Source of the DNA: Phascolomyces articulosus
Taxonomy: Eukaryota; Mucoromycota; Mucoromycetes; Mucorales; Lichtheimiaceae
Direction: 5' to 3'
Assembly (NCBI GenBank): GCA_025677815.1
Contig: JAIXMP010000013.1
Span: forward strand, 1,054,001-1,118,000
DNA: 64,000 nucleotides
Shown here: positions 35,263-48,045 of the stretch, piece by piece
Layout of the letters: each line of letters starts with the position of its first letter
Numbering within the stretch: the stretch's first letter is position 1
Made by a program: the position numbers and the translations under genes
Notes under the pieces: generated by a model
What the model was told of the DNA's origin: nothing
Seen by the model: only the letters and a program-made list of their open reading frames with translations
Databases searched by the model: none

Positions 35263-37564
35263 TTTTTTTTTAAACCATCATCCTTTTTTTTTTTTACAAT
35301 CTAATTTTTTATCTATTTTTTTTTTCTTTTTTGTATCTTCTCTTTTTTCTGCTTCTTATTTTTTTTTAATATATACGCAACAAGACATTTTCACATAAAC
35401 ACACGCACACACACACACACACACACCCAATTTAGCACACTTACATTAATATATCAAAAAAAAAATAATTTTTTTTTATCACAATAGCACTCACATTATT
35501 ATTATTTCTTCTCTTACATAAAGCACAATTTCACACTTTACATTACATTTACATACTTACATATATACACACATACACACATTTTATACTTTAAAAAAGT
35601 TCCCCCCCCTTTGACATTCATTTTCTTTCCCCCCCCAACAAAAAAAAATACTTAGTGAATTTTTTTTTCTTTTGATGAATAATTCTAATAATAATAATAA
35701 TTGCCCTATTTTTCCCATCATTCATTTGAATATTTATATATTAAAAAAGTTTTATTTCTTTTTTTTTTGTGCATTTGTAGTTTATATGAATTTAAAATAT
35801 ACTTCTCCTTGCTGAAGCAAAAGGTAAAGATGTATTGCAGATGACTCATAATATCATATGAATCAGAAGAATTATAATAATGATAATAGTAATATGCTCC
35901 AACCCGACATAAAGATGCATCAAAAGATAGTAGTATAATTATTTATTCAATTTTCCCAGGTATTGATGATTGTTTGATATGTAGTTTACTCGTGAATAAT
36001 AATAATGCATTATATATTATTCTTCTAAATAGACGCATAATAGATAATAGTAGTATATTCTTATGATATACTACTAAAACAGATCATGTTTGCTTAGCCC
36101 TGCATCCTCCTCTTCTTGTTCCCTTTTTTAAACTTCTTGTCGATCATTATCTATTCCTAACTCTTACTTGTCCGAGATGTTCATAGTACTGTTACTTTTC
36201 TATCTTTTTTTATTGTTTACAATGAAAGTTTTTTTTTTTAGTAACAGTTATTACGTACATTGCAATTTCTTTTTTTTTTCCATATGTTAAACATTGAGTA
36301 GATTCAAAATGAATAACTATCTATATACCTAGGGTCGAATAGGATTATCAATGACGTTCAACTATTGACAACCATAACATTTTAAAAAGTAAAATCTGGG
36401 GAAAATAAAAAGGAGGAGAAACAGAAAACAAAAGTGTGTGTTTGTTGGCGTAATGCATAAAAAAAATAGGGTGAAACTGTAAATCAATGAAACACCATTA
36501 CTGCTCAGAAATTCTTTTTTGGATTCATGTACGTAACTTTCTCTTATAAGAAAAAAAATTAATAATAACCGAGTTTTTGTATTTACAGTTTTTCTTTTTT
36601 ATTCTTCTTTTCTTCTCCCCGGCTCACCTCCTGTAGTTGGCTTATCCACCTCCTCCTTGAATAAATACTTTTTTTTTTTTGCCTTTTTTCGAATTTTAAA
36701 TATTTTATTGCCAATCTCATCATCATCAAAGGGAGTCCGTCATATTAGAAATAAAACGCCAACACATGAGTTCTTTTTTTTTTCTTTTATTACACCTTGG
36801 TGTATCGATTTTAATGCCATGGTGTATAACATATCTGTTCAATAATAATAAACTCTTGTCACCTTTTTTTTTAACTTTTTTTTAAAGCTGTATACACACA
36901 ATGAAATTCGAGTGTTATGTATAGAAAGAAAAAAATTATGTACATTTACGCCAGACTAACTACAACTCCACTTGCATATGGGAAAAAAAAAAGACAATTT
37001 TTTTTGAACTCACTCACCGAATCCAATCATATTACATGATCAGTATTTTACGTACATGAAAAATGTATATACAACAAAGGAGTGTTCTTCTATCTGTAGC
37101 ATGAGCATGATACTTTCTTTTTTTCTCCGTTAAAAAAAGTAGACGTAGTAATGCCAAAAAGAAAAAAAAAACCTATAGAGGTAATAAAGATCTAAGGGAT
37201 AAATGCCCCCCTTCCCCTTTACTAACACACTGGATGTTCATTGTTGCATTTTTGTTATTCACGCAGTACGTCGAGTGTAATAATAATAATAATTATAAAA
37301 CGTTTGAACTTTATGCTCCTCATCATCCATGTAGTCTAATTTTTCCTTTTTTGTCTGCATATAATTATTCCCATATTGTTATAAATCCGTTAAGCCCTTT
37401 CTTTTTTTTTTTACATAATAATGCATATATTACCCAAATGTATATCATCGTATCATATATTGAAAGACGCTCATAAGCGATGAAGGAGAATAATATTACA
37501 TATTATTCTAAATGGACAGTATATGATATCGAGATCCCCAATTAAAAAAAAAAGGGTTGTCCTT
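35263..37564. other. Intergenic AT-rich region
   Basis: No supported gene. It contains a (CA)n microsatellite at about 35,401-35,427 and many T-runs. The change into repeated, accessory sequence occurs near 37,565. Confidence 0.6.
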
Positions 37565-38907
37565 ATATCATTGTAACACAGTTGCTCTGGTCAATCCCTT
37601 GCTACCCTTATTTTTATTTTTTTATTTTTTTGCGACTTTAACTGTTAAACTATCCCACTGATCATTTATCCTTCCAAATTTTTTTTAAAGTACTTATATT
37701 TTTCATTTTTGTCTATCTTTTACTTAGACTAATATCTGGTATTTACAAGCAGGGCAGCAGTCGTATTCTAATATTATTATATACACCATAATAAAAGAAT
37801 GTCTACATTGCACAAAGACAACAATCCTAAGGCTCCATATTTATAAAGGAAATTAGTAACAGTACATAATGATGTATGTACTACCTTTTTACGATCCTCT
37901 ACAAGAAATCATCAAAGAAGAGATCCAGGATTATATACATAGTTCGGGATCCATCATTATAACCATCCACACAAAATACATCAATCACTTTATCCAAAGG
38001 CCTCAATTCATCCATCCATAATATAGAATAATCAACTAAGCCCACATCCATTATATAAATAGGCCATTGTAAATGTCATGGTCAAACCCCTCATTCAACT
38101 TTTATTCAAATCTCTCTCTTCATTAAAAACTTATAACAAAGTCTCAAAGGATTTACCTTGTCCCTTTTTATTGTTTATTTTATCCATCCAAATTAACTAC
38201 ATTCCACAGCAGCAGCTCCATTATGCATCACATATACTTGTAGAAGACAACTACAGTTCCCACTATCTGTATAGCATTAACAACAACGGTACTATCATTA
38301 TTGATGACTAACAATGATACTCTCCTCCATACAACAACAGGTAGTGAGCAAAATTTGAAATATATATTCTAAATTCGATCTGTCTATGATGGAGACACAA
38401 TTTCTCTTGTGCTATGTAATATACTATTATTACCGAACCTGCCTATGAGTTGATTGAATATGTTTTCTAAAACTAATTAATATCGAAAAGATCTACTACA
38501 CGTAAAGGACGATTATTACAAACAGAAGCCGAAAGATATATAAAAAAACAACCTCTAATCCAACATAATATTTCCCAGATTATAATTTATATATCCAAAG
38601 AAAATAAACATATGTCGATTAAATCAACTACCAAACGACGGGACAACACTAGCCAATAAAAAGACCTTTTTTTCGTTGGTTGAAAAAGAATTATTGCTTT
38701 CCTTTTAATATATAAACTTACTATGCATTACATCTAGTAGTCAAAAATACGATCAACCTAAACTGTTATGTTTAATATGACATATATTCAAATCATTTGT
38801 CAAGTACATGGTTCATCAAAAAATTGATTACAATAGATTGTTACTGAAAACTCAAATTCAATGCTTTGGTAAAAAAAAATACACTTAAAAAAATAAGGTT
38901 TATATAG

Positions 38908-38929
38908 AGGCCTGTGCTTAATCAGAGCT
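38908..38929 (-). repeat. Recurring ~22-bp motif (AGCTCYGATTAAGC...)
   Basis: One of five copies of a near-identical motif downstream of PHD cassettes or at inverted-repeat ends (others at 45448, 47941, 51990 and 59643). Confidence 0.6.
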
Positions 38930-39326
38930 GCTTTTATTATAGTTAGTATAATATAATATACGACCAAGAAAAGACCACAATCAGTATATTTCTTTTCATC
39001 AGCAGAGACAACATTCCTTCCACTGTTATATTAATCTCGTTTATATATATAAATATATCATGATATGTAATATGCAATTGATTTATTAAAAAGGGGGGGA
39101 AAAGTGTACAAATGAATGGTGGAGTTATTTATAAATTCAAAAAAAAGAAAGAATATACGTACAAAAAAAAAGAAAGAATATGCAAAAAAGATGACAAGAA
39201 AAGAAAAGAATAAGCAAAAAAAAATATACAAAAAAAGAGAATATGCAAAAAAAAAAAAAAAAATAGAAAAGAAAAGAATATGCGATGGTACTGTGAGTTA
39301 TTTTTTTTTTGTTTTTTGTCTTTATG

Positions 39327-39856
39327 TTAATTTTGGCATTCCTCACAGTACCAATCGCCTTTTGGTGCTTTTTTTAAGCCAACACAGGAAAAATGGTACC
39401 ATTGAATTAGACACTATATAAACAAATACATAATAAAGTAGATGATTAGTTTCACTGGGCCTTCATTTTCCTAACTCTCTTTGTCTAACACTTACATCGT
39501 CGTTGTCACATTGGATCATTTTTCCGTGTGCTGGCTCACGGTAAAAGCACCAAACTTCATCATCATTATCTTGTGTTGTTGTTGCTGTTGATACTGCTGC
39601 TGTTTTTGTTCCTAGCGCTGTCCTCCTGTAGTAGATTGGGTATCTAGAAAAAGAAGAGAAAAATTATACATTGATTTAGACCGTTGACGGAGTGTTAGGT
39701 TATTATGTTACGAACCTCTTTGGGGGGGATGGTGAGCGCGTCTACACGCCTTCTTATTTTTTGGCTGCTGCCGTTGATGTGGTGAGGATGACGACGAAGG
39801 GTCACCTCCTGGAGGTGGATGTGGTGGTGAGGGGGGGATGCAGAAGTGGCTATCAT
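39327..39856 (-). pseudogene. PHD-cassette copy P3, pseudogene
   Basis: Three exons in the family layout: 39856-39716, 39643-39496, 39413-39327. Exon 1 starts with ATG-ATA-GCC but is frameshifted (141 nt, against 118 in P4 and P7). Exon 2 is 148 nt (wrong phase), with a TAG at a polyQ-side codon. The second cysteine of the finger is Tyr (Trp-Cys-Phe-Tyr). Exon 3 still encodes Tyr-His-Phe-Ser-Cys-Val-Gly-Leu...Trp-Tyr-Cys-Glu-Glu-Cys, but ends early at TAA. It is the reverse-strand counterpart of P7. Its divergent partner is P4, now 4.7 kb away because of an insertion. Confidence 0.7.
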
Positions 39857-39950
39857 TAATGAAAAAAAGTTAATTATCCATGTTCTTTTTCCTCAAAACT
39901 AATAATAAAGTACTAGATGATATTTACCCGCTACAAATGACTTTTTTTTG

Positions 39951-42900
39951 GTACAACTAACATATCTAGGGGGTCAGACCCAGATAATGTCGGAATTCAT
40001 AATCATTGTCAAAAACTAGGTACCTAACTCGTGCCAGGAATCCCTCGAAAGAAATGATGATGGGTAATACAAATAATAAAGAGATTGATAGAATAAATAA
40101 TGATGATATCAAGATGGAATAGTGTCTGTGTGTGTATTGAAATGAATTCTCCTTCCTCCTTCCTCCTTCCTCCTTCCTCCATAATAGAATGGCTTTGTTA
40201 GTGGTTCACTTCTTGGCTACACACATGTTTATAAATAATTAAAGGATTATATATTAGAATTATCTTTAGAATAAATATATAAACTTGGTAAAAAAAAAAA
40301 AAAAAGTAAAAGATATGCTTACTTATAGCATTCGTGAACCTTGGTTTTTTTTTTCTTTCCTTGTAATCGATGATGACCTTTTTTTTTGTGTTCAAGTTCT
40401 ATATAATAGTTTATTGTTGTATTAATTTCTTGATCATATCAAACCACTTGCCCAAACCGAAAAAAAGTAAAAGGGGCAGTATACCTGATCCATAAGAGCC
40501 ACGATGGGAGGACAACCTTATTTCAAAAAGAAAGCAAGAAACATCCATATACGATATGAGAAAGACGCCCTAACAAATAAACATCGATGTACAGTAAAAG
40601 AATACATAGCTATGTTAGTACACAACAGTAACTTCCAGTAGAAATAAAACAACACACCTTGTTCCCAATCCCTCCAAAACACGACATAAAGGATATCTAA
40701 CCATATTAGCCACAGGTGTAAAATAGAAAGCAAGAGAGATTCAATCGATAAACAATTGATATACAAACAGGATGACAAACACTGTTAAAAACTCATGAGA
40801 CAGAAGAATAATAATATGATTAACATCGTCATTTCCAAACACATTCTCACTCTCACAGAGCATGTACCTTTATAAACCAGGAAAGAATCATCAACGCCAC
40901 CCATGATATGATGCAAACATAATAGAGATCACTATATTATATATATATATATATAATAAAGATGAGTATATAAACAGAATGGCATAATAAAAAATTCCCA
41001 CACATCACTAGTATCTCTCTTTTTTTATACCTGAGCCTATGTTTCAAAAGTTGGAAATATGACCACAAATCTTGACAAACACCATCGACCGAGGGAAAAG
41101 AACCATTTTCTTGTGGACCTTATCATCATCAATAGTAATAATAATAGTAAAAGTTAATAAGAATAATAAGCTGACAACAACAACAGACATCTTGAAAGGA
41201 AGAAGAAAGTGAGTATATTTTTGACCTGGAAAGCAGAGGTGCTGACCACGGTAGTTAAAGAAACAAATATGCTTAATAGACTTGACACACGCCACCGGTA
41301 ACAATAGGAGTTGAATGAGGTCCTGGGATAAAACGTATCATGATGGATGGATGATTTGAATTTGTGGATGCATTTTGTCTCCCACGATAGAACATCTTGA
41401 ACAATATATAATAACCAGTGGACAAATGGATACGACTTTTGACACATGCATAAATAAAGAAGAGTACCTTGAATCGGGAACAATAGAAGGATGATCGGAT
41501 GAAAAAAAAACCATGGGAAAGATTCAGCTGGTGATGGAACGAATGATATGACAAGACAAGTCACAGCATGAAGTAAAGAATGGATAATATAATAGGGCAA
41601 TATGAATAAAACGTGGACGCCACGTCATGATAATGAATTGTATATGGATGATACGAGGACGTGTCAAAGTATGGGCCAGGTCAATCAATATAAAGCCTGT
41701 AGAGCAACAAAGATAAACCACAACTTGAGAGACCAAGCATGGAAATAATCCTATTGCATGGATGACCAATGGATATAGACAACATAGCACAATATCAAAG
41801 AGCTTGGTTGGTAAAAGAAGATGGATGATGGACAACAACTTGAATGGGAAAAAAAATACGTAGAAAGTATTATTAGAAGGTGAAAATATGACACAAGAGA
41901 AACACGACGCGAAAAAAAAACAGTAAGCAAAAGAAAAATAAAATAAAATGGATAATCATACTAATATGGATGAAAAAAGAACAAGAGGACTATCACAGCG
42001 TGGAAAATCAAAGTAGGTTGGTGTCACAGCAAAAAAAAGTGCCACAAGTACCACAATTAGATGAATGACACAATGCTATATAACATCAAAAAGAAAGCAA
42101 AGAGTATGGATGATCAGAGGATGAACTCCCACAGCATGGATGTTCAAAAAAGATGCGTTTCAGGGAAAAAAAAAGAATTACCTTAACAAATATTACAAGA
42201 AGACGATGGAAAGTACGAGCAGAAACCAAAGTATTTATAATGGAAGCTTTATCAACAGGACCAGAACTAGAGTGACACGGGGAATGTGAGAACAAGAACC
42301 GAAACCAGAGAACCATGGATGGATGGAGAAGACCTTCTTGCTTTTTGGCTGGTTGAATGAATGATACGAAGTAGAGAATGATAAAAAAAAATAAAGTAGA
42401 AGAAGAAGGTACGGTGATGATTTTTTAATTTTTGGATGCTCTTCTTTGACCCTTTTTATATTGTTTCGTTGGGAAGAGGAGTCGTGGGATTTGTTTTTTC
42501 TTTTCTTTTTTTTTGACTTCAAGAAAAAATACAACGGAATATTTTGAATCGCTGATAAAAGTATCAATTTTTATTGAAATACGACGAAATGGGTCTTATT
42601 TTAAAGCCAAGAACCTACTCTTTATATATATATATATATATATTCTTTTTTCATTCTGTTCGTATATGCTTGTAATTGATGATATTGTCATAAAGTAATA
42701 AAATGTTTCTTTCGGGCACGAAAAAATGATTATCTGACCGCATGATGATTACCACAGATGGAAAATTAATAGCAATTGGTGGATATCTTTTAATAAAGAG
42801 TCATATTACGCATTTTTATTGGAATGACTTGTTTTTTTAAGAGAGTATTTAGAATAGAACGTTCTGGATAGTTTACATAATCCAATGTGTTTTTTCACAT

Positions 42901-44088
42901 GTTTAAAGTTTGACAAGAGGCGCGGGAAAAAAAAGTGGTGGAAAAAAAGATAGCATTGCACACAAACGAATTAATTGATATGTAGTCTTATCAAACAATC
43001 ATAAATAAAATTTATATGGTTATAATGAGAATAAGATGGACTTTCTGTTGATATATATTCATTATTATTATTGTATGCAATAAGTGAGTGTTTTTGTTGA
43101 TTAAAAAAACACGTTGTTATTTTATTTTATTTTATTTTATTTTTTTTGAAAAATTCATGCTGATGGATTCATCGTTGTCAGAAAATTAAAAAAAAATTGA
43201 TGAAAACAAATGTATGTCCAGTGAGCAATTGTGTGCTCTGTCCTCATTTTCATTGGATTAATTAGAAATAATAAAGAAAGATTTTGCAATAGAAGTTCTA
43301 TTTAGTGGAGGATGGTATCTAGTGGAGAGATTTATCATATCATCAGACCAGAAAAGCTGTTGTTTATATCATATTCAAATGAATTATATGCATTATGCTT
43401 ATTTTCCGCTAATGTACTAGATACTGTGAGAAAGAAACAACATCCCTAATATTTGGGTCTTTTTTTTTCCTATTCCTACACCATCATTAGATAATTACAA
43501 GGAAGATCAAATAATAAACCTAAGCTATACATGGTAAAGCATGTTGAGGCATGATATGAGGGATACGTATATCATATGGAGCATGAGGTCCAGGAATAGA
43601 TCAACTTCATTTTGTATATAGAAGTAATAATTTAAATGTCTGTCACTCACGCCACTATTATGCTTTGATATATCAATGTTGTTCCAAAAAGGAAATTGCT
43701 ATATATTTATGCATTTTTACCACATCATTTTTATATTATAAAGATGTTTACACTACATGAATTGATTTGCGGAATGAAAAACTGATAGATTGACATCCCC
43801 AAGTATATTGATCTACTCAAAAAGACTTGCACAACCATATGATTGTGATATATTTTTTGTCAAACAAAAGAAAGAAAAAGAAATACTTTGACACTTGAAA
43901 AAAAAGTTTTTACGCCACTCAAAATAGTACAAAACAACGGTTACTTGTATATACACACCCATAGTAACGAGGCACAAGCATCATTCTCATATTCCTTTTT
44001 TTATGCAGCACAAATTACTTACACTACAAAATCGAGGTTTTTATTGGCTCCACCATATCGAAATATCATTGTGCATTGTAGAGCCACC
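39951..44088. mobile_element. ~4.1 kb insertion splitting the P3/P4 intergenic region
   Basis: Sequence upstream of P3 (to 39,950) and upstream of P4 (from 44,089) join smoothly when compared with the uninterrupted P1/P2 spacer (around 270-290). The segment between is absent there. TTTTTTG occurs at both edges (39,944-39,950 and 44,089-44,095) and could be a target duplication, though a T-run makes this weak. I see no terminal inverted repeats or transposase. It contains a candidate spliced membrane-protein gene on the minus strand, a 7-bp CCTCCTT repeat (40,150-40,180) and a TTTTA repeat (about 43,120-43,141). Confidence 0.5.
41524..42316 (-). CDS. Candidate spliced multi-pass membrane protein
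   Basis: Three consecutive exons with standard sites and phase 0: 42316-42182, 42075-41962, 41838-41524; 187 residues. The joined product has about four hydrophobic spans (His-Cys-Val-Ile-His-Leu-Ile-Val-Val region, then Ile/Leu-rich stretches) with basic loops. Further minus-strand open pieces down to 40,518 (one contains PVANMVRYPLC) suggest the gene may be longer, with exons I could not place, or that it is decaying. I do not recognise the family. It lies wholly within the 4.1 kb insertion, so it could be cargo or a gene of the inserted element. Confidence 0.3.
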
Positions 44089-44094
44089 TTTTTT

Positions 44095-44582
44095 GTTGTT
44101 TGAGAAAGAGAGAATGAGAAGTTGAAATTTACCGTAATACTACAGAGAAAAAAAGAACAGATCCATCCTCCTCTCGTACAATTCTTTTGACTACTTAATT
44201 TCTTGTCGTCGACAACATTATCTGATCCCATCTTATATACAGAAATAAGTATACTCTTATATGCAATAATTCTAATATTCATACAGAATACTCTATTGTA
44301 TATGTGTTAGTAAATAAGATAATTGGATATGTTATATATACCATATATATCATCCTACTATAATCATAACGATGATGTCAATGAAAACAATGTAATTGAT
44401 CAAAAGAGTGTCGCAGGAAGAGAAGAAGGAGTGACTATTATTTTTTTTTTTGTATAATAAAACAAACTTCTACCATTCTCTCTCTCTCTCTCGTTAAATA
44501 AAAAAAAACATGTCTCTCCTAGGTACGTAAACGCTTGTTTTTTTACTGTATATTTGAAGAGGAAAATCATCTTTTTTCCATA
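44095..44582. promoter_or_regulatory. Upstream region of PHD-cassette copy P4, shared with P1/P2 spacer
   Basis: Closely similar to 270-754, including the blocks around GAACAGATCCATCC and TCTGATCCCAT and the CT-rich 'TCTCTCTCTCTCGTTAA' just before the gene. Conservation between pairs suggests a promoter role. Confidence 0.4.
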
Positions 44583-44834
44583 ATGATAGCAGCTTCTGCG
44601 CCACCTCCACCTCCAGGAGGCGATAAGCCTCCCTCCTCCCACCAACAACAGCAACAAGTAAAGAAAAAAAGAAGACGTGCGTATCGCCCACCGGGCACAA
44701 GTATGTATCTTTTTATTACCTAACATTGATAGTGTTATAAATTCAAAATATTTACCTTTTTCATCCTTTTTTTATAGACCCCCAGTCTTCTCGACGTACT
44801 GAAAGACGCCGTCAGCAACAACAACAATATCATC

Positions 44835-44875
<41 letters not shown>

Positions 44876-45133
44876 GTGTGGTGTATCTGCAGAGAGCCAA
44901 AATATGGCAAAATGATCTGTTGTGATAATGACGATGTAAGCATTAAAAGAAAGGAGGGTGAGGAAAATAAATATCCAGTAAAACTAATTATCAACTTTGG
45001 TATGTATTTATTTATATAGTGTCAAATCCAATGGTTTCATTTCCCATGTGTTGGCTTGAACAGAGAACCTAAAGGCACTTGGTACTGTGATAATTGCAAA
45101 GCACAAAATCCAGCCAAAAACCCAAAACAATAA
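44583..45133 (+). CDS. PHD-cassette copy P4: intact polyQ protein with ING-type PHD finger
   Basis: Three exons: 44583-44700, 44778-44935, 45020-45133; 129 residues, no stop or shift. The order is a Pro-rich start ([15 protein letters not shown]), Gln run, basic stretch, second long Gln run, then a PHD finger with all eight zinc ligands: Cys-Ile-Cys, Cys-Asp-Asn-Asp-Asp-Cys, His-Phe-Pro-Cys, Trp-Tyr-Cys-Asp-Asn-Cys. It resembles ING-family PHD fingers, which read H3K4me3. The Tyr and Met before the third Cys, the Asp, and the Trp before the His (cage positions in ING proteins) are present. The ING N-terminal dimer domain is absent. This is the only copy with a full-length frame and a complete finger. 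A tail-to-tail neighbour is P5. Role unknown; chromatin binding is inferred from the finger. Confidence 0.75.
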
Positions 45134-45447
45134 ATCACAGTATCATTTGCATAGTCTTTTCTTTTCTTTTCTCTTTTTTTTTTTGCATATTCCTTTCTTT
45201 TTCTTTTTTTGTATATTCTTTCATATTCTTTCTTTTACATTTATAAATAACCTTATCATTCATTTGCACAACTTCTTTTTCCTTTTTAATAAATCATTGC
45301 ATATTACATATCACGATATATTTATATATATAAACAAGATTAATATAACAGTGGAAGGGATGTTTTCTCTGCTGAGGAAAAGAAATATATTGATTGTGGT
45401 CGTTTCTTGGTCGTATATTATTTTATACCAACTACTTTAATGAAAGC

Positions 45448-45469
45448 AGCTCCGATTAAGCATAGGCCT
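45448..45469 (+). repeat. Recurring ~22-bp motif (AGCTCCGATTAAGCATAGGCCT)
   Basis: Located about 0.3 kb downstream of P4, in sequence that matches the downstream regions of P3 and P7 (38.7-38.95 and 51.88-52.25 kb). Confidence 0.6.
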
Positions 45470-45889
45470 CTATATAAACCTTATTTTTTTTAAGTGGTTT
45501 TTTTTACCGAAGTCTTAAATTTGAGTTTTTAGTACCGATCTATGTCAATCAATTTTTTGATGAGCCATGTACTTGACAAAGGAAATATACATACCTTATA
45601 TTAAACATAAAAGTTTAGGTTGATCATATATGACTACTGGATGTAATAATGCATAGTAAGTTTATATATTAAAGGAAAACAATAATTGTTACACCGATTT
45701 TGGCAGTCAAATTCAATAAATAGTAGCATTATCTTTTTGTATGTAAAATTATACTACGCAATTGATTTATTAAGATGTAAAGGAATGTTGTGCAAATGAT
45801 AGAAAAGGATAAAAGTTAAATAATAATACATTTTCAAAGATATAAAATGGATACTATGCAAACTATGAAGATAAGGTAATAATGTGATT

Positions 45890-46445
45890 TTTTTTTTGAT
45901 TTTTTGATTTTATGTTGTGCTTGACATTCATCACAATACCAATCCCCTTTGGGTGCATTTGTCAAGTCAACGCAAGAAAAATGGAACCATTTATAATGGT
46001 ACCATACAAATAAATACGTGATGTATATTACTATTACTATTACTATTACTATTATTATTACTGGATCTTTATTTTCTTCACTCTCAACATTCGTAATACT
46101 TACATGGTTATTGTCACATTGAATCATCATCCCGTGTGATGGCTCACGGTAAAAGCACTATATATCATCTTAGTCTTCTCATTCACCTTGTTTTTGTTGT
46201 TGTAGTTGGGCGCGACGATCAGCCCGTGCAGCAGGCTGTGGATCTATTATATAAAAGAGGTAAAAATAATAAATATTTTGAATTATAATACTATTAGTAC
46301 TGAATGATGAAATGTTACCTACTTCTTCCCGGTGGGTGATATCCGCGTGTACGCGTTTTTTTTTTCACTTTTTCCTGTTTTTGTTAATGAAGGATGACAA
46401 CGTATTTCCTCCTGAAGGTGCAAGTGGAGGATGTGCAGATGGTGC
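45890..46445 (-). pseudogene. PHD-cassette copy P5, pseudogene
   Basis: The initiating ATG has become ATA. Exon 1 (about 46445-46317) has a TGA, and exon 2 (46243-46104) has TGA and TAG and reads Cys-Phe-Tyr in place of Cys-x-Cys. The intron before exon 3 has lost its acceptor and the following cysteine, so a frame reads straight through it, including a GTAATA-type repeat. The rest of the finger (WFHFSC...GDWYCDEC) is well kept. It lies tail-to-tail with P4 and abuts the second inverted repeat on its other side. Confidence 0.65.
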
Positions 46446-47369
46446 TATTATTATTATTGAAAAAGTTAAGTATTCATGTTTTATTCTTTTCGAATCTATA
46501 ATAAAAAGCCAAACGTTTACCTGTAAACGACTTTTTTTTTTGCTAACGAAGGGAAGAGCAAGAATGGCCAATTTTTGTCTTATTAGTAAACCATTTGCAT
46601 AATAATATATAGCATCACCAATCAAAACCTGTAAATCGTTCCAAGCTGGTTATACTCCTCTATTTATACGTCGGTGTTAAACATCTGCATGAATAACCTG
46701 GATTACTCTATAGACACAAGCATCTTAAGCATACTGTGTTATATATATATAAAAGAATACCGTATGAATTTATTATTTCGCGGTTAAAAAATCAAGTTGC
46801 TGCTAATGGCATATATTGTAGTATATTATATTTGTATGCATATTCGTCATGATCCAATCTCGCGCCAACCCACTTTAGAACCATTGTTACTGTTGCCAAA
46901 CTAAAAGTGGTGTTGAATAAGGACGATGAAATAAAATGAATATATAAATAACAAAACTCTCAAAAGCAAGCACGTTTGTACTTTGTGCCAATCAAGTTTT
47001 GAAAAAAAAAAAGGAAAAGAACCAGATTGTTTTTTTACAATGAGAAGAAAGTATTACTATGTTTATAAATAAAATTTATTCTTATTTATTAAGACCAACG
47101 CGCATAAAGCGCGTCGGCTTCTGCGGAACACGCTCTGTTTATTATTTATATCACCAAGACAATCAAAAGATCTTGTAGATCAACTTTAAAAACAATGTCA
47201 TACAATAATAATAAAAAACAGGTTTATTAAATTATAAAGATCTCTTAGTTACAAAGAGAAGAAAAAAGTGCGATCCCTTTATTAAAAAAAAGATTGCAAG
47301 TAGTAATAATGGCCTAATGGCATTACTTTTTTTTTTTTATCATTTTCTTATTACTTTTTGATAACCCAG

Positions 47370-47500
47370 GTTCACCGAACCAAAGATCCCCCGAAAAGAA
47401 GGCCGTTTAACCACACAGCTGCCGCAAGCGACAAGCATAATGCCTAGCTAATGGGTTACCCAATGGTGAGTAGTCGCTACTTCCTGGGGGGGGGAAGGGG
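47370..47500. other. GC-rich structured block inside inverted repeat 2
   Basis: Markedly more G+C than its surroundings, with short self-complementary pieces (GGTTCACCGAACC, GGGTTACCC). It is duplicated at about 60,120-60,260. It could be a structured RNA gene, or the GC-rich end of a mobile element. I could not fit it to a tRNA or 5S rRNA. Confidence 0.3.
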
Positions 47501-47556
47501 ATAAAAAACTAAAAGCTACCACTAATGAATTAAGCATGAACTGTGAAGAACATGCC

Positions 47557-47688
47557 CAGCGTCTGAGAATATTTCGCCCGACCAAAGCATTTTACATTAG
47601 TAGGCTACTCATCGACATCTAGTTTTTTAGAAGAAACAACATTCAATGAGAAACCACAGCGTCTGAGAATATTTCACCCGACCAAAGC
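47557..47688. repeat. Two 32-bp direct repeats, exactly 100 bp apart
   Basis: CAGCGTCTGAGAATATTTC(G/A)CCCGACCAAAGC-type units at 47557-47588 and 47657-47688 with one difference; mirrored in the other arm near 59,930-60,060. Confidence 0.8.
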
Positions 47689-47940
47689 CATGACTCCAAC
47701 ATTAAAGAGCTTTTGAGGAAAAAAAAAAAAAAGAAAGAAGGCACGGGCAAGAAAAGTGGGGTTTTGATTTTTTCAATTTCAAACACCGTACCAATGCCAT
47801 TTTTTATTAATGAATAATAAGGTGCAGTAATAAAACTTGAAGAGAATGACAGTTCGCAAGAAATGGTATTGTAAAGAAGTGTGTGGACAATGTGGTATTT
47901 GAATAAACTTGTTCCCTTGGTAACCAACTGTTTCACAACT

Positions 47941-47962
47941 AGCTCCGATTAAGCACGGACCT
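47941..47962 (+). repeat. Recurring ~22-bp motif (AGCTCCGATTAAGCACGGACCT)
   Basis: Copy of the motif near the inner end of inverted repeat 2, left arm. It links the otherwise unrelated repeats 1 and 2. Confidence 0.6.
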
Positions 47963-48045
47963 TCTGAGGTGGCCCCTTTTTTTTATGTGTATTTTTTTTT
48001 TCTTTTTTTTTGTTTATAGAATTTGATACTCGTTGTAAAAATGAA

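Larger units (their letters stand above)
37565..39950. repeat. Inverted repeat 1, left arm
   Basis: Reverse complement of 51,045-54,450. Matches are very close by eye from 37,570 to about 38,640 (a 77-codon frame at 38,078-38,311 recurs with a single residue change at 53,717-53,950) and lower but clear through the PHD copy P3 (matching P7). This arm lacks the ~1.07 kb insertion found in the right arm, so it keeps the empty site (ACACGTAAAGG near 38,500). Confidence 0.85.
46575..48045. repeat. Inverted repeat 2, left arm
   Basis: Reverse complement of 59,560-61,010; near-identical by eye over about 1.4 kb, including 47,095-47,160 (GCGCGT-rich) and the GC-rich block at 47,370-47,500. Each arm abuts a minus-strand PHD-cassette pseudogene at its outer end (P5 here, P8 in the right arm). 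No protein gene is evident; the frames inside are short and differ between arms. Confidence 0.85.

Noticed and set aside
38078..38311. 77-codon frame nearly identical at 53717-53950
   Set aside because: The inverted-repeat arms are almost identical as DNA here, so conservation of the frame is no evidence of coding; no domain recognised.
47370..47500. tRNA or 5S rRNA gene
   Set aside because: GGTTC-type box is present but no cloverleaf, anticodon arm or 5S internal promoter could be fitted.
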